Shown piece by piece: positions 24,077 through 35,007 of a stretch of 64,000 nucleotides of DNA. The notes under the pieces were generated by a model that saw only the letters and a list, made by a program, of their open reading frames with translations, did not search any database and was not told where the DNA came from. Origin of the DNA: Heterobilharzia americana. Its lineage: Eukaryota > Platyhelminthes > Trematoda > Strigeidida > Schistosomatidae. The DNA lies in the NCBI GenBank assembly GCA_944470555.2, contig OX104134.1, positions 15,603,248 through 15,667,247 of the forward strand. Reading direction: 5' to 3'. The translations under genes were made by a program, and so were the position numbers. Every line of letters begins with the position of its first letter. Position 1 is the stretch's first letter.

Positions 24077-26640
24077 CTAAATGTGGTATCGTAGAGTCTT
24101 ATATTTTGTAGTACGTGCATAGAGTTTTATGTATTTGCTTCTCGTCTTTCCAGATGATCGACACGTAGAGAGCTTCGAGTAAAGAGGATGTTGGTCATCC
24201 GATAAAATAACTACTGCCAAATGTTTACATGAGTTAATATGTTTGTCCACGACAGTTTTAGCTAGAAGGTTAAAGGGTACACCACTAGTTCTGCTGACAA
24301 TGTTCATAGCTCTACGCAATATAGCATAGTCTTTCTTCAGCAACCCGGTAAAAAATAAAAGGGAGAGATAGAGGAGGACAGGCATGATTCAGGAATTTAT
24401 AAAACACAAGAGGAGAGGCTGAGTAATACTACATACTCTTAGCTTCCTAATATAGGCAGTTAGACGGAAAATTCTTTTGGAAATTAGTGAGATATGAGAA
24501 GACCAGGAATGGTCTGAAAAAACAAATAAATCACACTTGTAACATTCTCTAGTGCGCAACTGTCAATAGGACAGGAATCATGAGAACCAAGCAGTTTACA
24601 CAAGTTATGTTCACATCTAAAACTTAGGTTTATGGTCTGTCATTTCGAGGAATTAAGCATAAGACCATTCTCGGGGAACCATCGTCTAACAGCAGATAGT
24701 AAAACATTCAGTTAGCAGCAATCTGCCAAAAAGGAGACAAATATGGGAACTGTTAGGTCGTCGACGTATTTACTGAAATTGATATCACCTGCAGACGGTA
24801 GGTCATGCAGAAAGAATGAGAAAAAACATGCCGATAGGATGGATCCTTGCGGAACTCCAGTCACAGTAAGCAATGAGGTGGAGCGTTTCCCCCTGTGAAG
24901 AGTATGTTGTTTCCTATCAGAGAAATAGTAATGCAGCCAGATGACTATCCAGGACTCAGTATCTGTCCCGGTTAGCTTTTCCAGTAAAGGATGTCTTGAG
25001 ATAGAAACAAATGCCGAAGTATAGTCTAAAAAGGCAAACCTGACATTTTTATGAAGACTATATTAAATGTCTTGACATAACAGAGTAGTGGCATCCAAAG
25101 GGCTTCTTCTGCCTTTATAAGCAAACTGATTAGGGTCTCCGATAGCCTTCAGTGAGGGCTTCAGCTTCTCCATTATTTTTAGAACGGAGAAGTAACTACA
25201 ATCGGACGGTATTTTGTACATGCACCTAGAGTCCTAGACTTAAGTACGAGGACTATCTTAGTGTCTTCCCAGGCAGCTGATATGGTGTTGTCTAAAAACG
25301 ATCTGTTGAACGTGTTAGCTAATGGATAGCATAAAATATCAGTACATTTCGTGAATACGAAGCTTGATATACCATCTGGATCTGAACTATGAGAAGGGTT
25401 CAGAGATTTGAAACATCTGAAAACATCTTTCTCGATGAACTCTGGACAACGTTCTTCATTGAACATAGGTAGACAAAGTGGGATCGAACAAGTGGGTTGA
25501 CGTACAAACGATTTGTTCAAGGCAAAGATATCGACATGTGCTTCTTTACTAAGGTGTTGACTACCAGTGGGGTCTTTAAAAAGCTTTTAAATGCTGGAAG
25601 AGCTGTTGCATGACAAAAGTTTCTGGTTGTATAGTAGAGTCAGGCGTTTAATTTCCAACCTAATTAAAACTTTTAATTGACGAACACCAGCATTATCACT
25701 TACCTTATATGGTTTTTTCTTTTTCTTTTCTTAGTTTCTTAAGCTGGAGAGAAGATAAAAGATCGAAGCATAGAAAAAGCTTTTCACTGGGGCAACATAT
25801 ATCTAGGCAGAACTTGAGATAACATGTCACACCATCAATAGTATCCCTCAAAACATCTCTGTCAAATATATTCCAGTCTGTACATCGTAGCATTTCTCTT
25901 AGATTAAGTATGTTACTAAGTGAGTAGTTCCTAAATAAAATCTTCTTGTATCTGAAGACTGTTTTGTGTAGTTTGCCATATATTTTGGACGAAACGCGTA
26001 TAATGCAATGATCTGAGCTGAGCAGTCAAGATCTTTTTCGAGTTTCGTATACATCAGTATCATTAACGAATACCAAGTCTAGTGCTGCATCCTGATGTGT
26101 TATGAAGTTAACAAGGTTTCTACAACCAAGAGTTTTGAGAAAGCTTTGGTTATAAGAATTGAAATCATCACATATTATCGATAGGGAACCAGGGGTCACA
26201 TAAATATTTGTTATATAAATAAAGCGATATTTGTTCAAATGTTTTGGGTGGCATTTTACAGTGATGTAATCTATGTAGTCATTTGAGAATTTGAAGCATA
26301 TGTAACTCGAAATGCATCAATGGGTGTTGATAAAGGTAGCTACTCCACCTCCCCTTTTCTTAGTAGAGCTACATGGATCTTGACGGAAAATTTTGAAATC
26401 ATTCGAAAACATCAAATTGTCATCATAAAGTTCATGTAACCAAGCTTCCTGCAGTGTAGTTACTCCAGTGTTACGGTACACATCGGAGGATAAAAGAGAT
26501 TGTAAATAATCTACTTTTCCCTGCAGTGACCTACTGTTCGTGCTTATAATTCCAATCAGAGTCATTTGAGATAAGGTTATTCGCTCCAAAGCACGTTGTC
26601 ATCCGCCGTGATGCTTATACCTCATCTTATCTGATGCTAG
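24077..26640 (-). mobile_element. CR1-like LINE, long but decayed
   Basis: Minus-strand non-LTR retrotransposon, read from about 26,590 to 24,080. The AP-endonuclease start holds STNSRSLQGKVDYLQSLL, then an LQEAWLHE block and KKRGGGVA. RT blocks in order are SDPDGISSFVFTKC (near 25,390-25,350), DYTSAF (near 25,030), GVPQGS (24,858-24,841) and the catalytic-type YVDD (24,768-24,757). A C-terminal region follows, with LLKKDYAILRRAMN (near 24,340) and CRSSGKTRSKYIKL. GVPQGS and YVDD with this layout fit the CR1/Jockey-like LINEs of schistosomes. Frameshifts and stops split it, so it is not active as it stands. Relics of the same family lie at 1.9-3.1 kb. Confidence 0.8.
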
Positions 26641-26644
26641 CATC

Positions 26645-28370
26645 GTAGAAGGCCGTAAGTTTTTAAAAAGGTGCGTGAATATATAATGCGATCAGAGGAC
26701 ATAATAGAATGATTGAAAAGAAAAAATCTGTTGAAAAATTTAATCCAATATGACAGATGGGAAAATTTAGTAGCTCAGATATTCAAGCAGGTCACTATTA
26801 GTCCCGATTAAATAAAAATGGTGACAGACACAAGGTTTTCAGCTTGTTATAGTATAGGATGGTATACTAAAAACGGTCTCCACTGAACAGTGGTATTATT
26901 AATGGGTAGTGATAATCAAGGTGTTCTCATTAGCTGCTTTTTTCCTGCGTAGCTTTTCTTCTTTTCGAACTTGCTTTTCTGGGGATTTCAATAAAAATAT
27001 GTGACTCCCAGATGTCAAGTCATAAAAAATTTTTAGAAGGAGTGTGTTTAAATTTTTTAGTCAACGCGTCTCTATAAATAGTAAGTAGTTTCATTAGTTT
27101 AATTGTACGTCTTTGTGTACCTGTTTGTTTTCCCTTAGGCAACTAAAGCCATGGTATTTAGTGTGGTTTTAGCAATTTATCTAGTTAGAATTATTCACTA
27201 ACCAACCATGTACATCACAATGGGCATTCATGCTAACTTGTTTGGCCAGCTGTTGTAACCTTTTGACACCAAATAATATTCGTCCAGCAAATCACTAATA
27301 ATTCACACATAGTAGGTGAAACAGTTCTAAAAGCCATGTATCCCTCGGTTCTATGGGTTCCAAACACTAAAAATTAACTACAGTAAGTATTTATCTTGTT
27401 TTCTATCCTGAATCATTCAGATTCCTGTACTATAAATAATCAAACTGAAACATTGAAATTCTACCAACTTTCAAAAGTTTAGATATCCTTAAATAATCAA
27501 CTGCTTCACTTTATTCATCACTTTTATACACACTGAATTCAATGAAGGAATTCTGTTCAGATCATCTTTCAAAAAGTTAATTCGTTTTTATTTATTTATC
27601 AGAGTCAGAACTCAACCATTAACTAGTGTATTCCAGAAATATACAACTCGAAGAATATCTAAAGTTTGAAAAATCCAATGATTGCAGAACATTAAAAAAT
27701 GATAATTTCTTTTTATCTTAATGGCTTTCAATCAAACGAATATGATCATAATCAGGGAACATATTGTTCTTGTAAAATGTAGCCCTTCTAATTAGAAACG
27801 AGAAAACAACAGCAATCCTGAGGATAGCTAAGAAAACATGATTTGTGTTATCGGTTTCTAATCAACTATCTACCCGTACATTTGAATGATAGTTGACATC
27901 AACTGTAATTTATATTTTTGAGAGTTTAGGGTTCCACATTACTAAGCGTTTCAAATGTAAACTTTCTGAACACCTCACACTAGCCACTATAAAAAAATAT
28001 ACATGGACTTTACGACTAATTATTTTAAAATAAGAGGTTTTCCGAACTAACTGTTTGTTTGAATATTATTTCTGAAAATTGGATCGAAATACATCTACAT
28101 GAAGTAGTTACAGCAATATGCTATAATAATCATTTGAAGAGTTCAAAAGGTGGATGAGAAAGATAACGGTATTGGTAAAAATTTAAGTAGTAATAGTAAT
28201 CATATGAGTAAAAAATTAAGAGTTGGAAATCTGTTGAATACATTAATCCATTCCACAATGCATAAACTTTCCATTGATATATTTAAGTGAAATTTAGTTA
28301 TGAAGATTTTAGGGTTTTTGGAAGGTGGAAAATTCTTATGGTAACAAGTAATACCGAATTAGCAAAGTTC
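26645..28370. other. AT-rich stretch, nothing recognised
   Basis: No gene, RNA or repeat could be named. Confidence 0.5.
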
Positions 28371-28374
28371 TTTC

Positions 28375-28475
28375 TTAGTGTTGTTGCTTGTCCCATCCCC
28401 TGGTTGAGTGAACCGGATTAGTCGGTCTTTATTGACATATGAGCTCCTTCACGGATGCCTCAGTATTGCCTGAGT
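28375..28475 (-). mobile_element. Hammerhead SINE 3' tail, lone
   Basis: The minus strand follows the tail of the hammerhead SINE units: AATACTGAGGCATCCGTGAA, then GAGCTCATATGTCAATAAAG. It matches the tails at 28,730-28,790 (plus) and 29,400-29,310 (minus). The head and ribozyme parts are missing. Confidence 0.65.
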
Positions 28476-28534
28476 TTTAATTATATATTAATACAAGCAA
28501 AAACATCGAAAGTATCCCCGTCGCACAAAAAGTA

Positions 28535-28805
28535 GCTGTCGTGACTCAGTGGTGTAATGGATAACGTTCTGGCGTTAAACCCAGGTTCGAATCCCGGTAG
28601 GAACAACATCACTCACTGGGAGGCAGGTACATCCACCTGACGAGTTCCAAACCAGACGAAATGTGCATCCTGAATTCCACTACTAGCCACTATCCATCAT
28701 TAATATATGATTAAAACCTAGGCAATACCAAGGCATCAGCACAGGAGCCCATATCCCAATAGAGACCGATCAATTCGGTCCAATGAACAACGGGATAATA
28801 CAGGT
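28535..28805 (+). mobile_element. Hammerhead SINE, full unit with worn ribozyme
   Basis: From 5' to 3' there is a tRNA-like head (GTGACTCAGTGGTGTAATGG at about 28,541, B-box GGTTCGAATCCCGG at 28,584-28,597). The hammerhead region at 28,623-28,688 and a tail ending near ATTCGGTCCAATGAACAACG follow. The ribozyme core is CTGACGAG (28,637-28,644) and GAAA (28,658-28,661), with a possible cleavage triplet ATC at 28,667-28,669. Stem II (GTTC/AGAC) and stem I (ATCCAC/CTGAAT) both carry mismatches, so activity is doubtful. This is the Smalpha-like design known from schistosomes. Confidence 0.85.
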
Positions 28806-29084
28806 GACAACACTAAGAGATTTAATTATTGAAACATAGTTCAACTAGTCAAATGGTGATGTACCATTCGTAGCACTGACATCCTATGAGTGTCATCAGT
28901 GAAGCTCATAAGTAGCTTCACTAAAGGACATAAATCCTGTAAACTGCTTTCTGATATCTAGTGACTATTCGACAAAAGTCGATTCAGAATGCTCACCATC
29001 ATTAACACCAACATTGTTCAGATAGAATCGTCATCACAACCTACAGAAAATAAGTCCTTAAAAATATTGATTATGTATAGTAAT

Positions 29085-29265
29085 GATGGGTAATGAGTAG
29101 CACTGAAATCCAGGATGCGCATTTCGTCCTATTTGGGACTCGTCAGTTGGATTTACCTGCCTTCCAGTGAGTGATGTTGTTCCCACCGGGATTCGGACTC
29201 GGGAGGGATCGCTTCAAACGCGAGAGCATTACCCACTGCACCACCGAGTCACGATAGCCACTTCT
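29085..29265 (-). mobile_element. Hammerhead SINE, full unit with nearly intact ribozyme
   Basis: On the minus strand there is a tRNA-like head (CGTGACTCGGTGGTGCAGTG from about 29,256; B-box-like GAGTCCGAATCCCGG), then GGGAACAACATCACTCACTG and the hammerhead. The next unit upstream in the same orientation ends at 29,300-29,440, so this is a head-to-tail pair with a period of about 0.32-0.33 kb, like the Smalpha repeat. Confidence 0.9.
29096..29161 (-). ncRNA. Hammerhead ribozyme motif
   Basis: Core CTGACGAG lies at 29,146-29,139 and GAAA at 29,125-29,122. Stem II is GTCC with GGAC, closing a CAAATA-type loop (29,139-29,126). The cleavage triplet is ATC (GCGCATC then CTGGATTT), with very short stem III bases (TGC/GC) as in schistosome hammerheads. 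Stem I pairs AAATCCA with TGGATTT; the pair next to the core is A with C instead of G with C. This is the best-preserved ribozyme in the window. Activity is inferred from the family, not shown. Confidence 0.85.
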
Positions 29266-29299
29266 TGTGCAACGCGTATGGTTTTAGCGTTATTGCTTT

Positions 29300-29442
29300 T
29301 ATTACACCGTTGTTGATTGGACTAAATTGGTCAGTCTTTGTTGGCATATGGGCTCCTGTGCGGATGCCTTGATATTGCCTATGTTTCAATAATGTATAGC
29401 ATTGATGGGTAATCGGTAGCAGTGGAATCCAGGATGCGCAAT
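29300..29442 (-). mobile_element. Partial hammerhead SINE: 3' half of ribozyme plus tail
   Basis: The minus strand begins at 29,436 with TGCGCATCCTGGATTCCACT, the part of the hammerhead around and after the cleavage triplet. It runs on into the standard tail (GGCATCCGCACAGGAGCCCA) and a linker to the next unit at 29,265. The start close to the cleavage site is what a self-cleaved monomer would give. Confidence 0.8.
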
Positions 29443-29444
29443 AA

Positions 29445-29995
29445 CAAGCAACAACTCTAAATATTGATTATGTTGCAATTATTATATTCTATTCCATTCA
29501 AGTAGGAGATAATGAATGACCAGTGAGGGCGTACTCGGGAAGTGATAACTGATAATAAATAATGACAATTTAATTTGCAGTGATAAATTATGAGAATTTC
29601 CTTTCCTTTAATAAAATAATGTAGACGTTGGAGGTGAGTGGTATTCGCTTTTAATACTTACACAACTGATCCATTCATCATGGTACAAGCGTTGCTGTTT
29701 CACTCATCTCCGGGGTTCATTCTAAAAGGCGCTCGTGACCATTGACAATGATAACTTTTGATTAATCGTTCAGTCGGATTAGTCATAACTGCCACAATAG
29801 ATAGCAATGGATTCTGACTAGAAGGGTTACAAAAAAATTGCACATAAACGAAACAACCAATCATTCTCAAGCATTAACAAGTGAGAAGAAATTCATATCT
29901 ACTTGTCGCTAAGCCAAAGGGAAGAATAAACTCAGTAATGGATTGCATCTTCTCTACCCTATAGTAGGCAACACGCACATGCATGCACATCCACA
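29445..29995. other. Upstream region of the bHLH gene
   Basis: No repeat recognised for 29,445-29,915. From 29,917 the sequence GGGAAGAATAAACTCAGT and the following 90 bp resemble 40,058-40,140 in the palindrome arm, in the same orientation and with roughly 70% identity by eye. Confidence 0.5.
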
Positions 29996-29998
29996 CAA

Positions 29999-30067
29999 TA
30001 TAAAGTGTCTCCTAGTAGCAATATTCCTAACATTTATCTGTGTGTGCGAAAACCAAATATATAAATA
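29999..30067 (+). promoter_or_regulatory. Possible TATA elements of the bHLH gene
   Basis: TATAAA at 29,999-30,004 lies 172 bp before the chosen ATG. A second, TATATAAATA, lies at 30,058-30,067. Neither is proven. The first sits inside the block that is repeated in the palindrome arm, where it reads CATAAA. Confidence 0.35.
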
Positions 30068-30175
30068 AATACTGTTCCATTTCCGTCTACACTCAAACAT
30101 TCCGGCATCTTGCATCATTCCTATCTGCCAAACAGTCTGCTTAAGCTACAGCAATATTATCATTTGTGTTCACAT

Positions 30176-30910
30176 ATGCACAACACAAATAGTGATCCTC
30201 CCATCAATAACAATCAACATAATCGACTGAGCTCCAACAGCCATCAGAATAACATCAAGCATACTACACAACAGTACACATTTCGAAAGACGACAGACCA
30301 TTCAGTATTCACTTCAACACAACTGTCATTGCCGTCACCACCGTCACAACAATCATCACAATCAGTCTTCTCAAACTGTTCACACAAACGTGCTTCAGCT
30401 AACCTGCGAGAACGCAAACGCATACGACTCATCAATCACGCCTTCAATGGACTGCGTTCTCACTTGCCTAGGGAGTTGTTGTTCTCAAGTGCATTGCTGG
30501 ATGATATTGACTCTACCATTCATAGCTCAGTTGTACAAGATCAGTATCCTATTGTCATGGAGTCAGCAAACAAAAAAATGACCAGCAGATTGAGCAGTCA
30601 GTATGCTGACCCAACAAACTCATATTTCCGAAAACAAACTATCTCAAAAGTTGATGTGTTGAGAGCTGCAATCAGGTACATTCGTGTGCTTCAAGAGATT
30701 GTGAAGGGACTGGATTCGGACCACCCAGTACAAGAAAGTCACAACAATCCTGATCAGAGTAGTCGTCTTCAGCTGAACACTCATCCACCAGGATTCTGCA
30801 TACAGCTCGGTAATTGTCCATGTTCAAACGATAATTCTGATAAATCTGTAGAAGAGCGACTGTATACGAAGAAGATAGACGAAATGGCAGTGGAAGAAAG
30901 TAAGCTCTGA
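30176..30910 (+). CDS. bHLH transcription factor (ASC/PTF1-FER-like) with long loop
   Basis: A 244-residue protein, likely a nuclear DNA-binding regulator. Residues 1-70 are polar (Asn, Gln, Ser, His, Thr rich) and probably disordered. The basic region is at 71-83 (KRASANLRERKRI, with E79, R80, R82 at DNA-contact positions). Helix 1 is at about 84-99 (LINHAFNGLRSHLPRE), followed by a very long loop (100-156). Helix 2 is at 157-175 (SKVDVLRAAIRYIRVLQEI), and a Cys-containing tail follows. Basic region plus helix 1 look most like PTF1A/FER; helix 2 (LRAAIRYI..LQE) and the NKKM at 132-135 in the loop look like achaete-scute. I therefore name only the superfamily. The start is the first in-frame ATG after an in-frame stop at 30,062; the frame stays open from there to the ATG. 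No intron is needed, although part of the loop could be an in-frame intron. The codon pattern is clean, so it looks functional. Confidence 0.85.
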   Translation: MHNTNSDPPINNNQHNRLSSNSHQNNIKHTTQQYTFRKTTDHSVFTSTQLSLPSPPSQQSSQSVFSNCSHKRASANLRERKRIRLINHAFNGLRSHLPRELLFSSALLDDIDSTIHSSVVQDQYPIVMESANKKMTSRLSSQYADPTNSYFRKQTISKVDVLRAAIRYIRVLQEIVKGLDSDHPVQESHNNPDQSSRLQLNTHPPGFCIQLGNCPCSNDNSDKSVEERLYTKKIDEMAVEESKL

Positions 30911-33135
30911 TTACTACTGAAATGATTTTATATCACTATCTCTTAAGTATGTTTTACTGCATTATCTTCTTTCATTTATCCTAGCACACCAATATCTTTC
31001 AAGAATGTACAACAAAAGTAGCATAGTCATGTAAAGATCTAAAAGAAGATAAATGGTATAGCGTAACGGAATAATCAGTTATGAAGAGGCAGTCCCTCAG
31101 ACTATTTCAATATCAATAAGTTTGAAGTGAATAATCATACACAATGGTTAGATTTTTAGGCTTTGGTAATATTTTTACCAAAATTAATGCCCTCAGTCAC
31201 ACTAATAGTCAGAACTTTCTCCAATTGTCTAAGCTTTGGTAATTTTACTGAAAACATTATCTAAGATTAAGAATATGTTCATTATGGGTGAACAAACATT
31301 CGTTTAAAATTTGAATCTAACATGTTAGCTCATTTCACAATGCAAAAACTCTCCATGGATAGAATATAAATAAGATAAATTCAGAAAGGTGAACTCAGTT
31401 CAGCAATGGTATTCCGATATACATTGTCCAAGGAAAATATGTCTTTGATGGTCGTGTGTTGTCTGATCTGGATTGTTCAACCGTTTCGTTTGACAGACTG
31501 AACAATCCAGCTCACAGAATACACCACCAAATTATCCTTTTGAGCTACAAATATTCTACATCATTAGAAAAACAAAACAGTTTCAATGACGAGGAAACCA
31601 GATTCTCCGATGTATAGGGGTATTGGGAAAAGTGATAACTAAGGTGCAGCATAAACGTTTTATCAACTTTGTATAAATGAATCATAGGAGTAATTTAATT
31701 AGGCGTCTAGCAATTGTAACAAGATCAGTTGACTCTCAGGAGCGTGTGGAGAATGAGATGCAATTTATCCGAGACACATTGGGTGGGAAATGATTTCTTC
31801 TAAAGTTCAGTCCCTAACTCCAGTTCGTTTTTGAAAGAATTCACTTCCACAAACTTGAATTTTGTTATCATTACTGCGGAACATGAAGAGAACTTTTTGA
31901 AAATAATCTTCCTCACCCATACTGACTGACTTCTAGGAAACTATTCAATCCATTCCCAATGCTATCAATTACTATGGCACCAAATGACTTACGTGAAATA
32001 ATGATACTTCTTTGCAAGAATATATGTTAGTTACATGACATATTCAAAGGTAGATGTAGGTGCACATTTGGTGGCCATTTGAATGTAGCATGTTCAGTAG
32101 GCTTTTTCCCAAAATCGACTAACTTCTACTGTTACACTATCAAACTGAAATTGACTCGATGCCGTAACCTAGTGTATTTGACACGATGCTATACAAAAAA
32201 TTCAGAAAGTAGACGTCTTCCACTTAATGACGTTCATGAGCGTAGCAGCTACATGACGTTCATTGTCTTCATTACTTATCAAATCTTGTGTAACTAAAGT
32301 ATTTAGGTATCCTATGAAATCTCACCAAGGAGATGCTGTTGCTAAGTAACACATTTTATTCACAACACATTTACTTTTGAGAAAGATGATAGAAACATCA
32401 TACGATACGAATAATACTAGTTTCGGTCCACGCAAATCTGAATGCAATCGATTGTCAAATTATCAATTGAAAAACAGAAATATTCCAACAAATACTCATC
32501 GCACCACATTCATATAATGAATTCTACAGAGAATATTTATTTGATTTACATGATTCGCACAAGTGATAGACTGGACAAGATGAAAGTAAAGCAGACTGTT
32601 ACAAGTAACCTTAGATTTGTAAGGACATTGACTCTTGAGAGTTGCTTGTTCATGCAGGAAAAGAGATCGAATAATTCATCGACTGTTCTGTTGCGACCAT
32701 AGCACAGATGAATCTTTATAACGCCTATAAAACAGTGAATTAAACAGTTTCCATGATCTGCTAGGGCTAGCTGAAATACTCTATATTAAGAACTATGTCA
32801 ACAGCTTGTGCTATTTTGACTATAATGAGCACCATAGTCCAATTATGAGATCCAATTTAAGATTAGGAATTGGAAGATGGTGTGAAATAGAGTCTACCTT
32901 AACCATAGGTAGTTATCGAAAGTCTCCTAGTCATTTTCAGTGATTTGTTCTGTCATTAGTCAAGACAAGTGAATGAGACATTCTCCACATGAATGAGACT
33001 TTTCACGCTGTACAAAATAAAATATCTCCTCAAACTATCAATTTAAGTCATATAGTCACATAGATCGCATCCGTCAATCACACTTTGATAGTTACACCAG
33101 ACAAATAGCTATCATAGTGTTGATCAAAAGTATTG
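30911..33135. other. Intergenic region downstream of the bHLH gene
   Basis: No gene recognised. A 12-bp inverted repeat at 31,468-31,510 is listed separately. No clear AATAAA close to the bHLH stop codon was found; the first clear match is at about 33,014. Frames of 72-86 codons at 32,079 and 32,442 lack motifs. Confidence 0.5.
31468..31510. repeat. 12-bp perfect inverted repeat (hairpin)
   Basis: CTGGATTGTTCA at 31,468-31,479 and its exact reverse complement TGAACAATCCAG at 31,499-31,510 enclose 19 bp. It could fold as a hairpin in RNA or be a small mobile-element footprint. It has no T-run after it and no gene ending nearby, so I do not call it a terminator. Confidence 0.8.
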
Positions 33136-33139
33136 TATC

Positions 33140-33557
33140 GACTCACGATTATTGTGTAGTGTTTCCAATAAACCACATTTTGTCACCATACCGCACACTC
33201 ACTCATTCAAAAATATAGCCAGTTTAAATACTTTCTGTTGCAGTTCCTTCCTCACTGTTCTTCATATCTTGCACCCCCACTACATTACAGGCTCAACTTC
33301 TCAATCAATACTCATCGGTTGGAATCAAGACTCACAAAACTCACTGTTCAGTTCAACGCACCAACACTTCCCCTCCCATTACTGTTCGAATGCAATACCA
33401 CTGAATCACTCCAACAAATGTGAGAGCATAGCTGTCGAAATGACTGGCACGAATAGAACAATATATAAGAGATATCGACACATTCGAAATTCTACACGTC
33501 TAGTTCATTGCAAACAGACATGGTGGCCAACTGTACTCAAATCCAACTACACGTGTG
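33140..33557 (+). repeat. Repeat R1, copy 1
   Basis: About 418 bp present again as a near-identical inverted copy at 51,041-51,458. Both copies carry the same 136-codon open frame, apart from the last residue. The frame has no recognisable domain and is probably incidental. A diverged partial copy lies at 34,802-34,962. Similarity to copy 2 starts at GACTCACGATT and ends after CCAACTACAC. Confidence 0.95.
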
Positions 33558-33559
33558 CG

Positions 33560-35003
33560 TAATTTAAGAGACTGAGAATACAGAAGAATTTTGTACTCAA
33601 ATAAATCTGTTTTTACACTCTCATCTTGTTTGTTATTTTGCACGTTTCTCATGGCAACAAACTAGGTAGTGTTAAACTCAAATAATAACTGAATTGAACG
33701 TTGGAGAGAAAGAAATTTGATTCCCATATGATACTATATTGCTGATGCATATCTTGAATTGAGTACTGAGGCAAATAATTGGCCTTCATGCTGACATTCC
33801 AATAAGAGGTAATTCCTTTTCTGTCACATTGTCAGTGGTGAAGATGAGCATTTATTTCGTCTAAATGGTTTCAGTGTACCATAGGTACTTCAGTGTAACC
33901 AGTGACTACATTCATGATTTGTGCTCGAACCAGTGGCTGAAATGTGTTCTGTGTACAACTCACCTACGTTATGAACTGCCAACACAACTCTACTACCAAA
34001 TTCAACAAATGGTCTTCATCGATTGTACGATGAGTCATAGTAATGTGAATGAATCAGATTGTATCATATTAAGTGAATACTATTCCATAAATCTTAATCG
34101 CTTTACTGAATTCAGCATTTTCTTATTCCATCTGCCTCCCTTTTACTTGTTTCTCCTGTATCTACGCGACATTTCTTACTTCACTTTTTAAGGTATTGCT
34201 TTGTAGCTTGACGTACAGATTTTAAGTGTGGTGACTTGAACTGTTACTTAGTAATTACTTGTCTTATGTTGAAACTGATGATGAGGACGATGATTGTCAA
34301 AATTATTTCCAAAACCTGAAACTAAGGTAATCGTATCTAGCCGGTTGAGATATCAGTTTCACTAAGATAAACTTGAAAACAAAGGTGGAAAGTAATGATG
34401 AATCACACATTCTGATCACGCAGGTAATGCATATTTTTTAAATCCAGGAACAGGTCTGCTGTGCCCTAATGACTGTTCACAGGGTAAACTACAATCAACA
34501 ATAATCTCCCTTGAAGGGTCTCTCAAAATGAAGATGAGTGTCGAATTTCTGACTGGTAGCTTACACCTTTTTTCCAACTAGCTGTTTTGTGCACAGGCTC
34601 ATTTCAAGTTGGCAGCCTTTGTCATCAACTTTTGCCAAATCAAATTGTGATCAGTAGATATGATGTGACTAATGCATATGTCCAAAGCAAGACTGAAAAA
34701 CTCATTTCCAAAGGTATTATTAATTTATATTTAAGACAGACATGTTCATTCAGTGAAATAACCAATTCGAAGAAACTTTCTAGCACTTAGTGCATTGGAG
34801 TTATCTATATCTTGCACCCCCATTATATTATAGGCCCACGCTATCAGTCAATAATCGTCAGTTTGAATCGAAACTCACAAAACCCACTAGTTAGCGCAAC
34901 GCACCAACAATTCTCCTCCCGTTACTGTTCGAACGCAATACTACCGAATTTCTATAGCACAACAGTGAGAACTAGCCAATGTAACAACACTTTCAGCATA
35001 AAT
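33560..35003. other. Spacer between R1 and the left palindrome arm
   Basis: No gene recognised; a 108-codon frame at 33,865-34,191 has no motif. The end (34,802-35,003) is repeat-derived and listed separately. Confidence 0.5.
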
Positions 35004-35007
35004 AATG
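34802..35007 (+). repeat. Diverged R1-like segment plus 44-bp arm duplicate
   Basis: 34,802-34,960 aligns with 33,255-33,410 of R1 (shared ATCTTGCACCCCCA and TACTGTTCGAA blocks, roughly 80% identical by eye). Directly after it, 34,963-35,007 is a 44-bp copy, with one mismatch, of 36,059-36,103 inside the left arm (CAATGTAACAACACTTTCAG). The left outer end of the palindrome sits at the end of this block. Confidence 0.85.

Noticed and set aside
28541..28612. tRNA gene
   Set aside because: A- and B-box-like blocks are present but the acceptor stem does not pair, and the sequence runs straight into the hammerhead part of a SINE. The same holds for 29,170-29,260.
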